IMG/VR virus record: IMGVR_UViG_3300030419_000877
Coordinates: 1-56,082 of that record
DNA from: a virus
Length of the DNA stretch: 56,082 nucleotides
Strand: one strand, 5' to 3'
This document shows, piece by piece, positions 8,721 through 18,446 of this stretch; within the stretch, counting starts at the first letter, position 1; every line of letters starts with the position of its first letter. The notes under the pieces are model-generated. The model worked only from the letters and a program-made list of their open reading frames with translations, searched no databases and was not told where the DNA came from. Both the position numbers and the translations under genes were made by a program.

Positions 8721-10192
8721 TGGCGTTTGCACAGAGTTTTGCTACCGCTTTTCTTAATGGCTTGACAGGTCAAATACAAGAGGCAAGAAAAGAAGGTAGA
8801 GAAGAAGTTAGCAGAAAGAAGCGTATTGCTGAACAAGCAGGATTGCCTCAATACTTAAAGAGACAAAAGAACTTCAACAGCTATATGGGTATAGCTAAGA
8901 CATTAATAGAAGACTACGGTGCAAACAGAGATTTAGTAAAAGTATTAGCTACTGACCCTGAAAAGTTACTTGGGGCAAATAAGTACATAGAAGACTTTAA
9001 AGCAAAATATGATGGAAGAAATCTTACACCTACTAGAATAAATGGTTTTCTAGGTTCTTTACGTTTAGCCACACCAGATGTAGATGCAGACGGTAAACCT
9101 CTGTCATTAAAAGAAGTAGTTGAAAGAACCGCAGGTCTTGCTGTGGCAAATACAGACATAGAGGCAGAAAAAGCAGATCCCGGAAAAATGGAAGATAACT
9201 TTCTATTCTCCCTATTTAACTTTAACTCAGAAGATAGAACAAAGCAGAAGCTTAGAGAACAAAAAGTTGGCGGTAAGTTTAACTACTATGACCTGTATAG
9301 AATGGGTCTTGAGGGCGATCCTACTTCTGATACCGTTCTTGGAGGTTTTGACTATTCGTTCTTACCTCAAGAGTTGAGCACTACTCAAATTAGAAGCATA
9401 GAAGACGCATTTGAAGACAATGTAAATGAATTAATGAGTGTAAGACTAGAAGAGCTAACCTCTATAAACATGGGAAAAATAACAGATAAGGATGAAAAGA
9501 AAAAAATTAACGATGAACGGTTACTACTTGAGAAACTTATAGATAATTATGGCACGGTTGCAAGTTTTACCAAACAAGCAAATGAACTGTATGGAGCAGG
9601 TTACTATAAAAATGTTATAATGACAGAAGGTAATGTAAAGGGGATACTAAGAAATGTAAGATCTTTAACACCTTCCATGAAAATAAACGTGGTAAAAGAA
9701 TTATTAGCAGATCCAAGAGCAGTAGAACAATTTGGTGAGGAAGAATTAGAAGGTATATTAGCTGAATTAGGAGGACAGCCTGAAAACACACTAGAAAAAC
9801 CCATAGGTAATAACACTCTTAAAAATGAAGAAAATAACAACAAAAATCTTGGCACTGAGATGAAAGAAGCTGATGGGGAAAAGAGTAAAGATGATAATTC
9901 ACCTAGCCAAAAAGTTATCAATGTGCCATCAGAAGATGCTTTAAAAGAACTGTTAGCCCCTGAACAAGGGATGAAAGAATTTATAGAAAATTTTACAGAA
10001 TTTCTTGAGATGTATACAGAAGATAAACTTCCTCAAAAATTACCCTCTGAGTATATGTTGCCAAAAGGTCAAGGTAATAGAAGAGTTAGAGAAAAATGGA
10101 GATTCGTACTTGGACAATATTACAATGATGATGGAACGAGGAAAGTTGTAGAACCAGTAACAAAAAAAAGTAGAAGAAGATCAAGAAGATGA
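8720..10192 (+). CDS. Probable internal virion protein
   Basis: 490 residues, almost entirely helical and charged, with a basic N-terminal helix (AFLNGLTGQIQEARKEGREE) and a basic C-terminal tail (KKSRRRSRR). A low-complexity Asn/Lys/Glu linker lies near residues 365-400. Its stop overlaps the next start by ATGA. Basic helical proteins in this position usually enter the cell with DNA; the role is inferred from position and composition. Confidence 0.55.
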   Translation: MAFAQSFATAFLNGLTGQIQEARKEGREEVSRKKRIAEQAGLPQYLKRQKNFNSYMGIAKTLIEDYGANRDLVKVLATDPEKLLGANKYIEDFKAKYDGRNLTPTRINGFLGSLRLATPDVDADGKPLSLKEVVERTAGLAVANTDIEAEKADPGKMEDNFLFSLFNFNSEDRTKQKLREQKVGGKFNYYDLYRMGLEGDPTSDTVLGGFDYSFLPQELSTTQIRSIEDAFEDNVNELMSVRLEELTSINMGKITDKDEKKKINDERLLLEKLIDNYGTVASFTKQANELYGAGYYKNVIMTEGNVKGILRNVRSLTPSMKINVVKELLADPRAVEQFGEEELEGILAELGGQPENTLEKPIGNNTLKNEENNNKNLGTEMKEADGEKSKDDNSPSQKVINVPSEDALKELLAPEQGMKEFIENFTEFLEMYTEDKLPQKLPSEYMLPKGQGNRRVREKWRFVLGQYYNDDGTRKVVEPVTKKSRRRSRR

Positions 10193-13100
10193 CAAATCGT
10201 TATTTAAAGCATTTAAGTGATGATGAAAAAGAACAATATACAGCACTTAAACAAGCAGAGGCAGTTAAGCCTCTAAAAGACGACCTACCAAAACTCACTC
10301 AAAATGACCTAAGAGAAAGTCCTGAAGCTCTTGAAACAATCAGAGCGTACATGGATGAACGCTTTGGTATAGATGAGATATCAAATTACACAGATGATGA
10401 GTTAGTGTCTGCTTATGTAAATAATATGCGTAGATTCCACGCAGGACAGTCTGTTGCCACTCTTGGTGAGGTATCTTGGCTACACAAAGCTGATCCAGAT
10501 AGTAAAACTGTGGCAGGGAATGCTTATGCTCTATTTGACCGCATGGAAAACATCTTTACTGGAAAGAGAAGCACCTTCTTGGAAAGACTAGATGGTGTAT
10601 ATGACTATGCCAGAGCAGCAGTTGTTGATCCTACTAACCTCATAGGGTTTGGTGCAGGACGTTTAGTGGCTACAGTGGGTACAAAATCCGCTGCAACACT
10701 TGCCAAGAAGTTAGCCATAGATGCCGCTCAAAAAGGTATAATGAAAAAAGCTAAAGGAAAAATAACAGCAAAAGAGGCACTTGATAAAGCCACTACAAAA
10801 GTTCTAAAAGAAAAGTCAGAGCGACAATTCTACAAAGAAGCTATGAAGACTTTTGCTGAGTCAGAATCAAAACGTAAAATAATTGGAAAAGAAGTTGGTG
10901 CGGCTCTTGGAACAGATATGGCACTTGCAATGGGTGTGGACTATGCTTATCAGCAAGGCATGATTACTGCAGACAGGCAAGAATCATACAGCACTTTTCA
11001 AACAGGATTAACAGCTATGGGAGGTTTAATTGCTCCTGCCTTTACTGTAGCAACTAAAGCTGTGAGGGGAAAGACTGCAAAAATAGGAAGATTAGAGGTA
11101 GAAGCACCTGAAGTAGGGTTTGGACAAAAGCTAAAGGAAGACCAAAAGAAAAACATTAAGAAACACCTAACAGGTGTAACAAAGGAATTAGATGATTTTT
11201 GGAGATTATATGCGAATGATGGTGTCCCAAGTCTTACCACAAAAGAAGCGGCTACTCTTGGTGAAGCACAATTAAAAGCAACAGGGTTTAAAACACTTAC
11301 ACCAGACGAAACATCCTTTTGGAAAATATTTGTGAAAGGTAGTGATGACTTAAATGTTAGAGGGTTAGCCCAAGCCTTATATGAAAGTGGGGCTAGATGG
11401 TATGGTCCTCGATTTGAAGGGGATAGCTTCACAAATTGGATGGGTGATGTTATAAGAAATATGCCTAAAGAAGAAATGGGTGAGTTTATAGCAAAGATAA
11501 AGTCTGTTACAAAAAATATACCAGAGTATGATAAGGCATTAAAAAAATATAGAGATGATGTCTTAGAGGTATCGGAAAACCACAGTCTTACAGATGAAGA
11601 AACTATGAATTTTTTCGCTAATATGTTTGTACAACACTATAGTGATGCAGGAAGACGCTCACAGGTGATGAGCTTTGCAGCACAAACACTATCTGCAAAT
11701 GAAAAAATTGCAACAACAACAAAAGCGTTATTAGAGGCAAACCTTGACCCCATATCTGACGCAACAAGAAAAACAATAGAAACGACTAATTATATTCAGA
11801 GATCTGTTATACGAAACTTGGTTACTAATCCCGGCACAACTGCTTTAAACATAATAGGTTGGTATGGGTATAGCTCTCTACAAAGTTTTACTGACCTCAC
11901 ACATTCTGCTCTTTATGGAGGTGGGGGATTTTTAAAGAAGCTAGTGGGTAATGAAGAAAGTTCTAAAGAGCTATTTAGAAAAGCTAAAGCTCTTAGAGGG
12001 TTGCAACTAAAAAAAGTTAGAAACACTTTAGATCCTGTAACCACACAAGAAGCTTTTTTAGATTATTTAGATGCTAGACCTGATGTTGCTAAAAAGATGA
12101 TGCAATATTTAGCAGGAGGTATTGAAACAGAGGATGTTTTAAAGAAAGCAGGTTTTGACCCTGCTCAAGACGTGTTTAAGGGTGGTTTAGAAAAATATAC
12201 AGATTTTTTTCAAACAATTTATGGCACGAAAGCACAGGATATCGTTACAAAGTCGATTGAGTTTATGTATAATATAGAGAAGGGTCTTCAACTCAAGTAT
12301 GGTATGACTTATAAAGAACTTGTAAACTCAGGCAAAATAGATGATATGTTGTCCACTAATGATTTTTTAAAAATAGAAAGTAAAGCTATAGACGACACAC
12401 TAAAATCTGTTTTTGGTAAAAAGTATGGAAAGCTAGACTTTAAAAACCCTGTGAGGTTAGTAGCTTATGGTATAGAAGAATTTAGAAAGATACCTGTCGT
12501 TGGTCTTTCCCTACCCTTTGGTCAATTTTTTAATAACACCGTAGCATTTATGGCAGATTATTCTGGTGTAAATGTTGCGTCTAGTGTTTGGAACAGAAAG
12601 GATTACTTTTCTACAAATAAGAAACTTAGAAAATTATTTTTAGATAGTGCAGAAGAAAAAGCGGAGAAAGCAAGGGCTAGTGCCATAAGAAAAGGGGAGA
12701 GAACAGACCCTGATTCCAACACAGGCAAATACATTAGTGAATTAACCTCAGAAGATAAAATTCAACAGTATATAAGTGAAAATAATACCATAAAGTATAC
12801 AGAGGGCGATCTAACTCAGTCGATGATAAAAATGGCTATTGGGTGGTCTTACGTTTGGATGAAATCTTTTCAAGAAGAGAAAAATATAGAGGAAGGACTT
12901 GCGTGGGATCAAGAAAGAGATGCAGATTTTATAGGAGGAAAGGGAGCAGCACTTACCACTAAACAGTATGACTACCCTGAATCGTTATTTAAGTATGGTG
13001 CTAGGATAATGGCACACAAACGAAGAGGAGAGGAAATTCCTACAGAAACAGGTAGGGTTTTTTGGGATGTTTTTGGTTTAGGACAGTTTGATAGAAGTCT

Positions 13101-13905
13101 TGGCACGTATGAGAGAGGCATAGGTAATATTATATTAGGTATAGTTACAGGTGAGCTAGACAGCTTCATAAGTGACTCTGCACCAACTATATGGGGAGAG
13201 GCATACTCAACAGTAGGTGCAGGTATGACAAGACCTCTTGATCCAATCAATCAAATGATAGCATTGTCTCAAGGAGAAAACTACGTAAATGTGGATAGAA
13301 GACAGGGTAATAAATACTTTAATAGAAGTATAAGATACGTAGACGCAATTTTTAATTCTATGTTGGACAAACCAGAAAAGGCAAGTGCTACCTCCGACAT
13401 ACGAAAAGGAGCAGGGACAACAAAAGTTCTAGGGTACAGAGAAGTGCCTAAGCAGAGTTATACAGAGAGGATGTTTAACGTAATAGGTAAACCGAATTGG
13501 AGAGTTGGATTCTTCGGTGATATACCAGAAGCGGATGCAAGGCTAAATCAAAGACTTTTTTATTACTTGGAGGATGCAGCAAAAACAGCATTCTTAAAAA
13601 AGGGTTTTAAAGATATGTCCACAGCACAGAAAGAAACATTTGTTAAAGACTTACTAATGAGAGCAAAAAGAAAAACAAAAGAGAGCCTTAAAAACTCTTT
13701 ATTGGTATCAGACAAATCACTTGAAAAAATGTATAGTCTTGATAAAAAATATAATGATAAAGTTTTACGAAAAGCTTTAAAAGATTTAGGTTATGATAAA
13801 GATTTAGATGATTTAAACTTTGAAGAATTAGAAATGTTAGACAGCTATATAAGCAGTAACACTCAGTATACTAAACGTAAATCTAAAAGTATTATGGAAT
13901 ACTAA
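10189..13905 (+). CDS. Very large internal virion/ejection-type protein
   Basis: 1238 residues, last gene of the rightward block. It has an amphipathic, weakly hydrophobic stretch near residues 540-585 (NLVTNPGTTALNIIGWYGYS) and another near 762-785 (VVGLSLPFGQFFNNTVAF), which might insert in membranes. Otherwise it is helical and lysine-rich. I see no transglycosylase or polymerase motif. By size, order and being last after a set of helical virion proteins it resembles gp16-like ejection proteins of T7-type phages; sequence similarity to gp16 is not claimed. Confidence 0.6.
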   Translation: MTNRYLKHLSDDEKEQYTALKQAEAVKPLKDDLPKLTQNDLRESPEALETIRAYMDERFGIDEISNYTDDELVSAYVNNMRRFHAGQSVATLGEVSWLHKADPDSKTVAGNAYALFDRMENIFTGKRSTFLERLDGVYDYARAAVVDPTNLIGFGAGRLVATVGTKSAATLAKKLAIDAAQKGIMKKAKGKITAKEALDKATTKVLKEKSERQFYKEAMKTFAESESKRKIIGKEVGAALGTDMALAMGVDYAYQQGMITADRQESYSTFQTGLTAMGGLIAPAFTVATKAVRGKTAKIGRLEVEAPEVGFGQKLKEDQKKNIKKHLTGVTKELDDFWRLYANDGVPSLTTKEAATLGEAQLKATGFKTLTPDETSFWKIFVKGSDDLNVRGLAQALYESGARWYGPRFEGDSFTNWMGDVIRNMPKEEMGEFIAKIKSVTKNIPEYDKALKKYRDDVLEVSENHSLTDEETMNFFANMFVQHYSDAGRRSQVMSFAAQTLSANEKIATTTKALLEANLDPISDATRKTIETTNYIQRSVIRNLVTNPGTTALNIIGWYGYSSLQSFTDLTHSALYGGGGFLKKLVGNEESSKELFRKAKALRGLQLKKVRNTLDPVTTQEAFLDYLDARPDVAKKMMQYLAGGIETEDVLKKAGFDPAQDVFKGGLEKYTDFFQTIYGTKAQDIVTKSIEFMYNIEKGLQLKYGMTYKELVNSGKIDDMLSTNDFLKIESKAIDDTLKSVFGKKYGKLDFKNPVRLVAYGIEEFRKIPVVGLSLPFGQFFNNTVAFMADYSGVNVASSVWNRKDYFSTNKKLRKLFLDSAEEKAEKARASAIRKGERTDPDSNTGKYISELTSEDKIQQYISENNTIKYTEGDLTQSMIKMAIGWSYVWMKSFQEEKNIEEGLAWDQERDADFIGGKGAALTTKQYDYPESLFKYGARIMAHKRRGEEIPTETGRVFWDVFGLGQFDRSLGTYERGIGNIILGIVTGELDSFISDSAPTIWGEAYSTVGAGMTRPLDPINQMIALSQGENYVNVDRRQGNKYFNRSIRYVDAIFNSMLDKPEKASATSDIRKGAGTTKVLGYREVPKQSYTERMFNVIGKPNWRVGFFGDIPEADARLNQRLFYYLEDAAKTAFLKKGFKDMSTAQKETFVKDLLMRAKRKTKESLKNSLLVSDKSLEKMYSLDKKYNDKVLRKALKDLGYDKDLDDLNFEELEMLDSYISSNTQYTKRKSKSIMEY

Positions 13906-13927
13906 AAAGAAAGGGGCTTTCGCCCCT
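13904..13927 (-). terminator. Rho-independent terminator for the leftward block
   Basis: On the minus strand the sequence reads a 6-bp stem AGGGGC/GCCCCT closed by a GAAA tetraloop and followed by TTTCTTTTT. The U-rich tract is only on the minus strand; rightward readers would meet a TTTC loop and no U tract. It lies in the 29-base gap between converging genes. Confidence 0.8.
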
Positions 13928-13934
13928 CTCAATG

Positions 13935-14171
13935 TTAATACCATTTGGTATATAACTTAAATGGATCTGATGTCCATGAAGATGAATAGCTTGTAACACC
14001 AAGAGCTTTTAGCTCATCACGTACAGCTTCATCGGCAGACTTACGTGCTTCCATAGCAGATTTAAGACCTGCCATTCTTTTTTCACGATAAGCTTTTTTC
14101 ATTTCTCCGAGTTGAGATTCCAACTCTTTGATTTCCTTTGCCATATCTTCAAGACTTATATCACTTTCCAT
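13935..14171 (-). CDS. Small coiled-coil protein, unknown function
   Basis: The start at 14171 is chosen because GGAGG lies 5 bases upstream; a longer reading from 14267 lacks such a site. The 78-residue product is helical and charged (KEIKELESQLGEMKKAY), ending in a Ser/Trp-rich tail. It overlaps the end of the previous gene by 11 bases and is the last gene of the leftward block. Confidence 0.6.
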   Translation of the reverse strand: MESDISLEDMAKEIKELESQLGEMKKAYREKRMAGLKSAMEARKSADEAVRDELKALGVTSYSSSWTSDPFKLYTKWY

Positions 14172-14412
14172 ATTGACCTCCGTTTTTTTGAAAGCTTTTT
14201 CTGCTTCTTTCCTCGCTGTGTTCATCCAACCTCTCCAAGTTTCGATAATATGCGACAGTGAAGCCACGTTCCCATTCTTTAAACGATTTACTGTTTGGGT
14301 AATATGGGTTGCCCATCAGCATCTTTGTGTTAGGAATTAGCTTTCCCTTTCTAAAGACCCTGAATCCCTGCCTAAAAGGTGTGTCTTTTACTTCTTTAAG
14401 TTGTTGTTTCAT
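14161..14412 (-). CDS. RMF/CrpP-like small protein
   Basis: 83 residues. The pattern FRQGFRVFRKGKLIPN ... GNPYY ... FKEWERGFTVA matches the layout of ribosome modulation factor and CrpP-type proteins (G...a..G....NPY......W..G). In bacteria RMF dimerises ribosomes; CrpP-type proteins are of debated function. Here the middle is longer than in RMF and the C-terminal tail is basic. The assignment rests on this short pattern only. Confidence 0.45.
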   Translation of the reverse strand: MKQQLKEVKDTPFRQGFRVFRKGKLIPNTKMLMGNPYYPNSKSFKEWERGFTVAYYRNLERLDEHSEERSRKSFQKNGGQYGK

Positions 14413-14632
14413 TATTAGTAAGTTTACCTATTTCAGAACATGCAATATAAAGAACTTCAGAACCTTTTTCTTTTTTCTGTATGTGTTCTTTTAATGTTTT
14501 ATTAATGTGTACATTATATTTATTTAAGTATGTTACACATTCTTCGGTTGTTTCAAACGTAACCGCTTTATATTGAACCACGTTGACCATACCATTTAAA
14601 AGGAGTGTTGCGTATATAATCACAGTTCCCAT
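14396..14632 (-). CDS. Small exported two-cysteine protein
   Basis: 78 residues with an N-terminal hydrophobic stretch (TVIIYATLLLNGMVNVV) and two cysteines (EECVTYL and YIACSEI) in the likely exported part. The same design, hydrophobic start then F.S/T..EC then a later Cys near the end, is seen in the protein at 37892. It lies between the reductase and the RMF-like gene, overlapping the latter by 17 bases. Confidence 0.5.
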   Translation of the reverse strand: MGTVIIYATLLLNGMVNVVQYKAVTFETTEECVTYLNKYNVHINKTLKEHIQKKEKGSEVLYIACSEIGKLTNNETTT

Positions 14633-14633
14633 T

Positions 14634-16520
14634 TTAAGCTCCTATATCTACTATTTCACAGCTATCGCCAGAACATGCAAAAGTCTGTGAAGATTTGGTT
14701 GTGTCTTCTTTCTCATAATTCATAAAGGATTTCCAATCTATCTTTCCGAATTTACCGCTAAACTCATTGTATACATCTTCTGTACACTCCTGATAGGGGG
14801 CTTGTTGGTAAGTATGATCGGAGTGTGGTAAGAAGGACACTCCTGACATTTCGTCAAAGTGTTCAAACACAAAAGCACCTACTTCCATCCACTCGTCATC
14901 CCTCACAGAAACGGTCACTGATGGCTTGTGCTCACACCAGTGCCTCTGGTATATGAGCCAAGTCTCTAGCTGTTCTATGGCTGTTAAATCGTCCCTCATA
15001 ACGGATTTCTTTGGGGATTTCATAGGAAAGCTAAAAACCGTCTGTGTATCAGGCTTCATAAAGTCTGGTTCGCTTGGCACTCCACTGTCAATCATAAACT
15101 TAGTAAGAGGATCTTTATTATCACCCCTGACAGTCCTAACATAATAAGAGCTATGACGAGGGTGGATACCAGAGCTTGAGTCAACAAGTTGTGATACTGT
15201 ACCGCTTGGTTTAACGCAGGTGATAGCGGTGCTTTGGGGGATACCAAAGATGTGTGACCACTCTTTGTTTGTTTCGACTGCGACTTCTCTGAGTGTTTCA
15301 AGGGTTCTTTCAAGTCCATGTTTTTGTCCACTGGTTAATGGGTTATCCATTATTCCTGTAAGGCTAACACCAAGTAGTCTTTCTTCTTCTGTGTTATTCT
15401 TCCACACCTTACGAAGATAAGGGAACTTTGTAAGAGTAGACTGTGCCGTACCAAGTATAGTCGCTAACATAACCTTTCTCTTCAAATCTTCAAACTTATC
15501 CTTCTCTCGTATCACGACCTCTGTAAGGTTACAGAATTGATAAGGTCTAAGTATAATTTCACTACAGGGATTAGTGCCAAACTCATGGTCAGGGTCTCTC
15601 CTGCCAAACTTACTTGCTTGTGCCTTAGCAGATATTCTATTAAATATGCCACGCTCTCCTGACTTAGATTCTACAAGAGATAACCACTCACGCAAGAAGG
15701 TTTCACCATCAGGCTTATCAGTGTAGCACACACTGTTGTTTGATAAAGCCATTTGTGGTGCAGTTTCCCACCATTGTCCTGACTTAGCGTGTCTCATACG
15801 TCCATCGGAGAGGTTAGACAAACTTATCATAGCAGAACGTCTGACCCCACCAGAGACTACGACCTCTCCTACCTTGCACATAAGGTTGTGGCAATCGTAG
15901 CTTGATAGTTTACGTCCTGCATTATGCTTAAATAATGACACAGTAAACTTAAAAAGGTCAACTAAAGGGGCAGGACCACTGGCTCGTCCACCAAATATCT
16001 TTAGCCTAGAACCTGCAGGTCTTACCTTAGAGACATCCCAAAGAGGCACTTCACCCATATATAAATGTCCTATAAGTCTACGCAATGCTTTTGCCCAACC
16101 TTCTTTACTATCATCAACTACTATCGTTGTATCACAAGGCTCAACTTTCTCAGGTATATCAGGTAGCTTACTAACGTACTGCCTCTCCACAGAGAAGCCA
16201 ACACCAGTACCACACAATAATATATACATGGCTTCATCAAAGGACTTTGGATCATCCACTGGTAGATAACTACAGTTATAACCTGCGGTGTTGTCTCTAT
16301 CTAACGCAGACCCTGCGGTCATAAGTGCTCTCATAGAGGGCATAACTTCCAAATTGTATATAGCATCATATATTTGTTTTTTAGGTAGATGCCCTTTGAC
16401 CTTCTCTGTAATATAATCTACATAACGAGACACAGTTTCTTCCCAATATTCTCGTCTTCCTGCCTCATCTATCCATCTTGCGTATCTTGAAACTGCTATA
16501 AAATTCTGATAATCATTCAT
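14634..16520 (-). CDS. nrdJ: Class II (B12-dependent) ribonucleoside-triphosphate reductase
   Basis: 628 residues. It reduces ribonucleotides to deoxyribonucleotides using adenosylcobalamin, feeding phage DNA synthesis in the cytoplasm. Key residues are visible: C83 in GYNCSYL, the NPCSE loop at 317-321 with the thiyl Cys C319, C330 in FCNL, and the VKPSGTVSQLVDSSSGIHPRH segment near 436-455. The C-terminal CSGDSC pair is the expected redox shuttle. The protein is shorter than the about 740-residue Lactobacillus monomeric enzyme. It is the last enzyme gene of the replication block. The start overlaps a small upstream gene. Confidence 0.9.
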   Translation of the reverse strand: MNDYQNFIAVSRYARWIDEAGRREYWEETVSRYVDYITEKVKGHLPKKQIYDAIYNLEVMPSMRALMTAGSALDRDNTAGYNCSYLPVDDPKSFDEAMYILLCGTGVGFSVERQYVSKLPDIPEKVEPCDTTIVVDDSKEGWAKALRRLIGHLYMGEVPLWDVSKVRPAGSRLKIFGGRASGPAPLVDLFKFTVSLFKHNAGRKLSSYDCHNLMCKVGEVVVSGGVRRSAMISLSNLSDGRMRHAKSGQWWETAPQMALSNNSVCYTDKPDGETFLREWLSLVESKSGERGIFNRISAKAQASKFGRRDPDHEFGTNPCSEIILRPYQFCNLTEVVIREKDKFEDLKRKVMLATILGTAQSTLTKFPYLRKVWKNNTEEERLLGVSLTGIMDNPLTSGQKHGLERTLETLREVAVETNKEWSHIFGIPQSTAITCVKPSGTVSQLVDSSSGIHPRHSSYYVRTVRGDNKDPLTKFMIDSGVPSEPDFMKPDTQTVFSFPMKSPKKSVMRDDLTAIEQLETWLIYQRHWCEHKPSVTVSVRDDEWMEVGAFVFEHFDEMSGVSFLPHSDHTYQQAPYQECTEDVYNEFSGKFGKIDWKSFMNYEKEDTTKSSQTFACSGDSCEIVDIGA

Positions 16521-16686
16521 GCTTCTTTATTTTCACTCCCTCTAGCTTTACACCATCAATATCGAAAAAATAGTCTGTCAAGATATCTTTTAGGGCTTGT
16601 TCGTCCCCCTCTTTACCATCATAGTTGACAGGTAATATATTCTCTTCTTCGTCTACTATTAGTATCATGTTTACTGTAAATTTCAT
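16513..16686 (-). CDS. Small hypothetical protein (57 aa)
   Basis: It begins MKFTVNMILIVDEEENILPV and is acidic. Both ends are coupled: ATGA with the upstream DUF3310-like gene and an 8-base overlap with the reductase. No family is recognised; the tight spacing is the main evidence for a real gene. Confidence 0.55.
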   Translation of the reverse strand: MKFTVNMILIVDEEENILPVNYDGKEGDEQALKDILTDYFFDIDGVKLEGVKIKKHE

Positions 16687-16898
16687 TTCTCTAACTCTTC
16701 AATTAGCCACTCTAAATACTGTTTACCTTTCTTTAAATCACCAGTAGGGTTTCCCTTATAATCAAATCTATGAATATATTTGTGAACATTCCCCTCACAG
16801 TAATATCTAAAGTTTTTACCTAGTTGTTGTCTGATGTAGTCTATACATTCCATACCACCTTTATTATAATGTGGAGGATTTTTTACTTCATCTTTCAT
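16683..16898 (-). CDS. DUF3310-family protein
   Basis: 71 residues. NPPHYNKGGMECIDYIRQQL, followed by YCEGNVHKYIHRFDYKGNP and DLKKGKQYLEWLI, is the full signature of DUF3310, a small protein widespread in phages and often placed near nucleotide or replication genes. Biochemical role is not established. It overlaps both neighbours, which fits the nucleotide-metabolism end of the leftward operon. Confidence 0.8.
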   Translation of the reverse strand: MKDEVKNPPHYNKGGMECIDYIRQQLGKNFRYYCEGNVHKYIHRFDYKGNPTGDLKKGKQYLEWLIEELEK

Positions 16899-17211
16899 CT
16901 TTTTTGCTCCAATCTATTCTAATAATGTTGTCTTTATTTTCTACGACTTCGAGCTTAGGAACTTTAGGTGTGTGTTTTTGTATAAAACCAGACATCATGT
17001 GTCTAAACTCAGAATCAATTTCCATTATTCTAATGACTTCCATCATAATTGTCAACATATCAATTACACCATCATGCGTCCCTTTGTCCCACTTATTATC
17101 ATCACTGTATAATAAACTAAACGTACTCTCGCCTGTGGCTCTACCAAGATCGTCTGTATCAACGGATATAACCAGAGCATAATCATCTTTTTTTATATAT
17201 TGTTCTTCCAT
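16888..17211 (-). CDS. Hypothetical replication-block protein
   Basis: 107 residues, acidic, soluble. A beta-rich start (DYALVISVDTDDLGRATG) precedes a helical, Met-rich middle (VIDMLTIMMEVIRIMEIDSEF). It lies between endonuclease I and DUF3310 and overlaps the latter by 11 bases. I do not recognise a family. Confidence 0.55.
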   Translation of the reverse strand: MEEQYIKKDDYALVISVDTDDLGRATGESTFSLLYSDDNKWDKGTHDGVIDMLTIMMEVIRIMEIDSEFRHMMSGFIQKHTPKVPKLEVVENKDNIIRIDWSKKDER

Positions 17212-17215
17212 GAGA

Positions 17216-17605
17216 CTATAGTTTTATCCTTTTTTTCCGTTCTGTCAACCATTGTTTTGGTATCTCTTGATGTGCGTATAAAAAGCCATGTTTTTTGCAC
17301 CAATCGGAGTACCGTGTTTTAGACCCTTTCCTTAAAAAGTTATTTGCATTTTGAAATAAAAACCGTATATCTAGGTCAGGGTATTGTTCTTTTATTAGTA
17401 AATGTTTTGTTCTGTCACTTGGTCTTAGCCATCCTTTCGCTTCAATAATAATACCATTGTTAAGAATAAAGTCAGGCTTATAGTATCTATACCGTAAGAC
17501 AGTGTATTTGATTTTGATTTCTTCATACCTAACCTTTTGTTTTACTGACCTAAGCCATTTTGCTACATCATGCTCGAACTTGCTCTTTAACTTCAGTTTT
17601 GCCAT
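17216..17605 (-). CDS. T7-type endonuclease I (Holliday junction resolvase)
   Basis: 129 residues from the ATG at 17605; an upstream TTG is less likely. The family signature is clear: E11 in KFEHDV, then YKPDF with D45, NGIIIEAKG with E55 and K57, then HLLIKEQYPDLDIRFLFQ and GSKTRYSDWCKKHGF. These match T7 gp3 in order. The enzyme cleaves branched DNA, resolving recombination junctions and degrading host DNA. It overlaps the upstream nuclease gene by 38 bases and its placement next to replication genes follows the T7 pattern. Confidence 0.9.
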   Translation of the reverse strand: MAKLKLKSKFEHDVAKWLRSVKQKVRYEEIKIKYTVLRYRYYKPDFILNNGIIIEAKGWLRPSDRTKHLLIKEQYPDLDIRFLFQNANNFLRKGSKTRYSDWCKKHGFLYAHQEIPKQWLTERKKRIKL

Positions 17606-18446
17606 CTGCAACCTTTACATAATTAATAAGAGGAGGGTTTGAAGACTTTGAAACTTTAGAAGGCAAGACTTGAAGATCCGTCCAACAAGCGTCCTTAAAA
17701 GAACATAAACTACACTCAATGCCTAACTTAGTGTTACCACTAGCCTTGCCGTAGTATGTCTCCTCTATGGGTTCATAACATCTCTCAAAAGGCTCATCAT
17801 CTTCTATGTAAGCAATAGTTTCATCTATCTTCTTTAATTCTTCATCCATGTCGAGATCGTCTGCATCAACATATTTGAAGTTTCCGTTGGCTTTATTAAC
17901 TGCCCACCAACCTCCTGCCTTTACTCCTCTAGCCTTAGCATATCCTGCGAGTTGTGCAACATAACCAAAACTATCTTTACTCTTTAATGTGTTGAAGTCC
18001 ACGAATTTGTTTTCGTAAGACCAAGGTGACGTAGACTTTACATCATCTACTTTATCGTTTAGAACTAAGTCATAACTCCCCTCTATATCTTTCTTTTTAG
18101 TTTTTAATACTACCTTTTTACTGTCCTCAAACTTTACTTTAGAGGCTCGTAGAAGTCCTTTAAATACCGCTTCTACAATATCCCCTAGTATCATATTGAT
18201 TAAGAAGTAAGGCGAATCAGATTGTCTTTTCTCAGGGTGGTTCTTTTCAAACCAAAGCTGACACTTCTTACGTCCCAAGTTAGACATACGAAGTTTAAAC
18301 TTACGCTTTTCCCCTGAGAACTGACGAGCTAGAGCACTCTCTACATCTTTGGCTATGTGGTGGAGGGTAGCCTTATTCATCTTGGCTTTACCAAGTGAAA
18401 CTTTCTGTAGAAACTCATGTATCGCCAGTTCTGCAGGATGGTTCAT
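17568..18446 (-). CDS. PD-(D/E)XK nuclease with a 4Fe-4S-type cysteine set
   Basis: 292 residues. The nuclease core is visible: GDIVEAVFKG (E92), GSYDLVLN (D126), VDDVKS (D135, K137) and the QLAGY helix (Q165). Cysteines at about 62, 245, 248 and 254 (C.LCSFKDAC) follow the one-plus-three arrangement of Cas4/AddB-type exonucleases that hold a 4Fe-4S cluster. It probably acts as a 5'-3' DNA exonuclease in replication or recombination, replacing T7 gp6. It is not a CRISPR component: no array or cas genes are present. Confidence 0.8.
   Translation of the reverse strand: MNHPAELAIHEFLQKVSLGKAKMNKATLHHIAKDVESALARQFSGEKRKFKLRMSNLGRKKCQLWFEKNHPEKRQSDSPYFLINMILGDIVEAVFKGLLRASKVKFEDSKKVVLKTKKKDIEGSYDLVLNDKVDDVKSTSPWSYENKFVDFNTLKSKDSFGYVAQLAGYAKARGVKAGGWWAVNKANGNFKYVDADDLDMDEELKKIDETIAYIEDDEPFERCYEPIEETYYGKASGNTKLGIECSLCSFKDACWTDLQVLPSKVSKSSNPPLINYVKVADGKTEVKEQVRA

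Noticed and set aside
14172-14267. A longer start for the gene ending at 13935
   Set aside because: The extension lies inside the RMF-like gene and has no ribosome site, while GGAGG precedes the ATG at 14171.
17568-18446. A Cas4 assignment and CRISPR link
   Set aside because: The cysteine pattern is Cas4-like, but there is no repeat-spacer array or other cas gene; a phage replication nuclease is the better reading.
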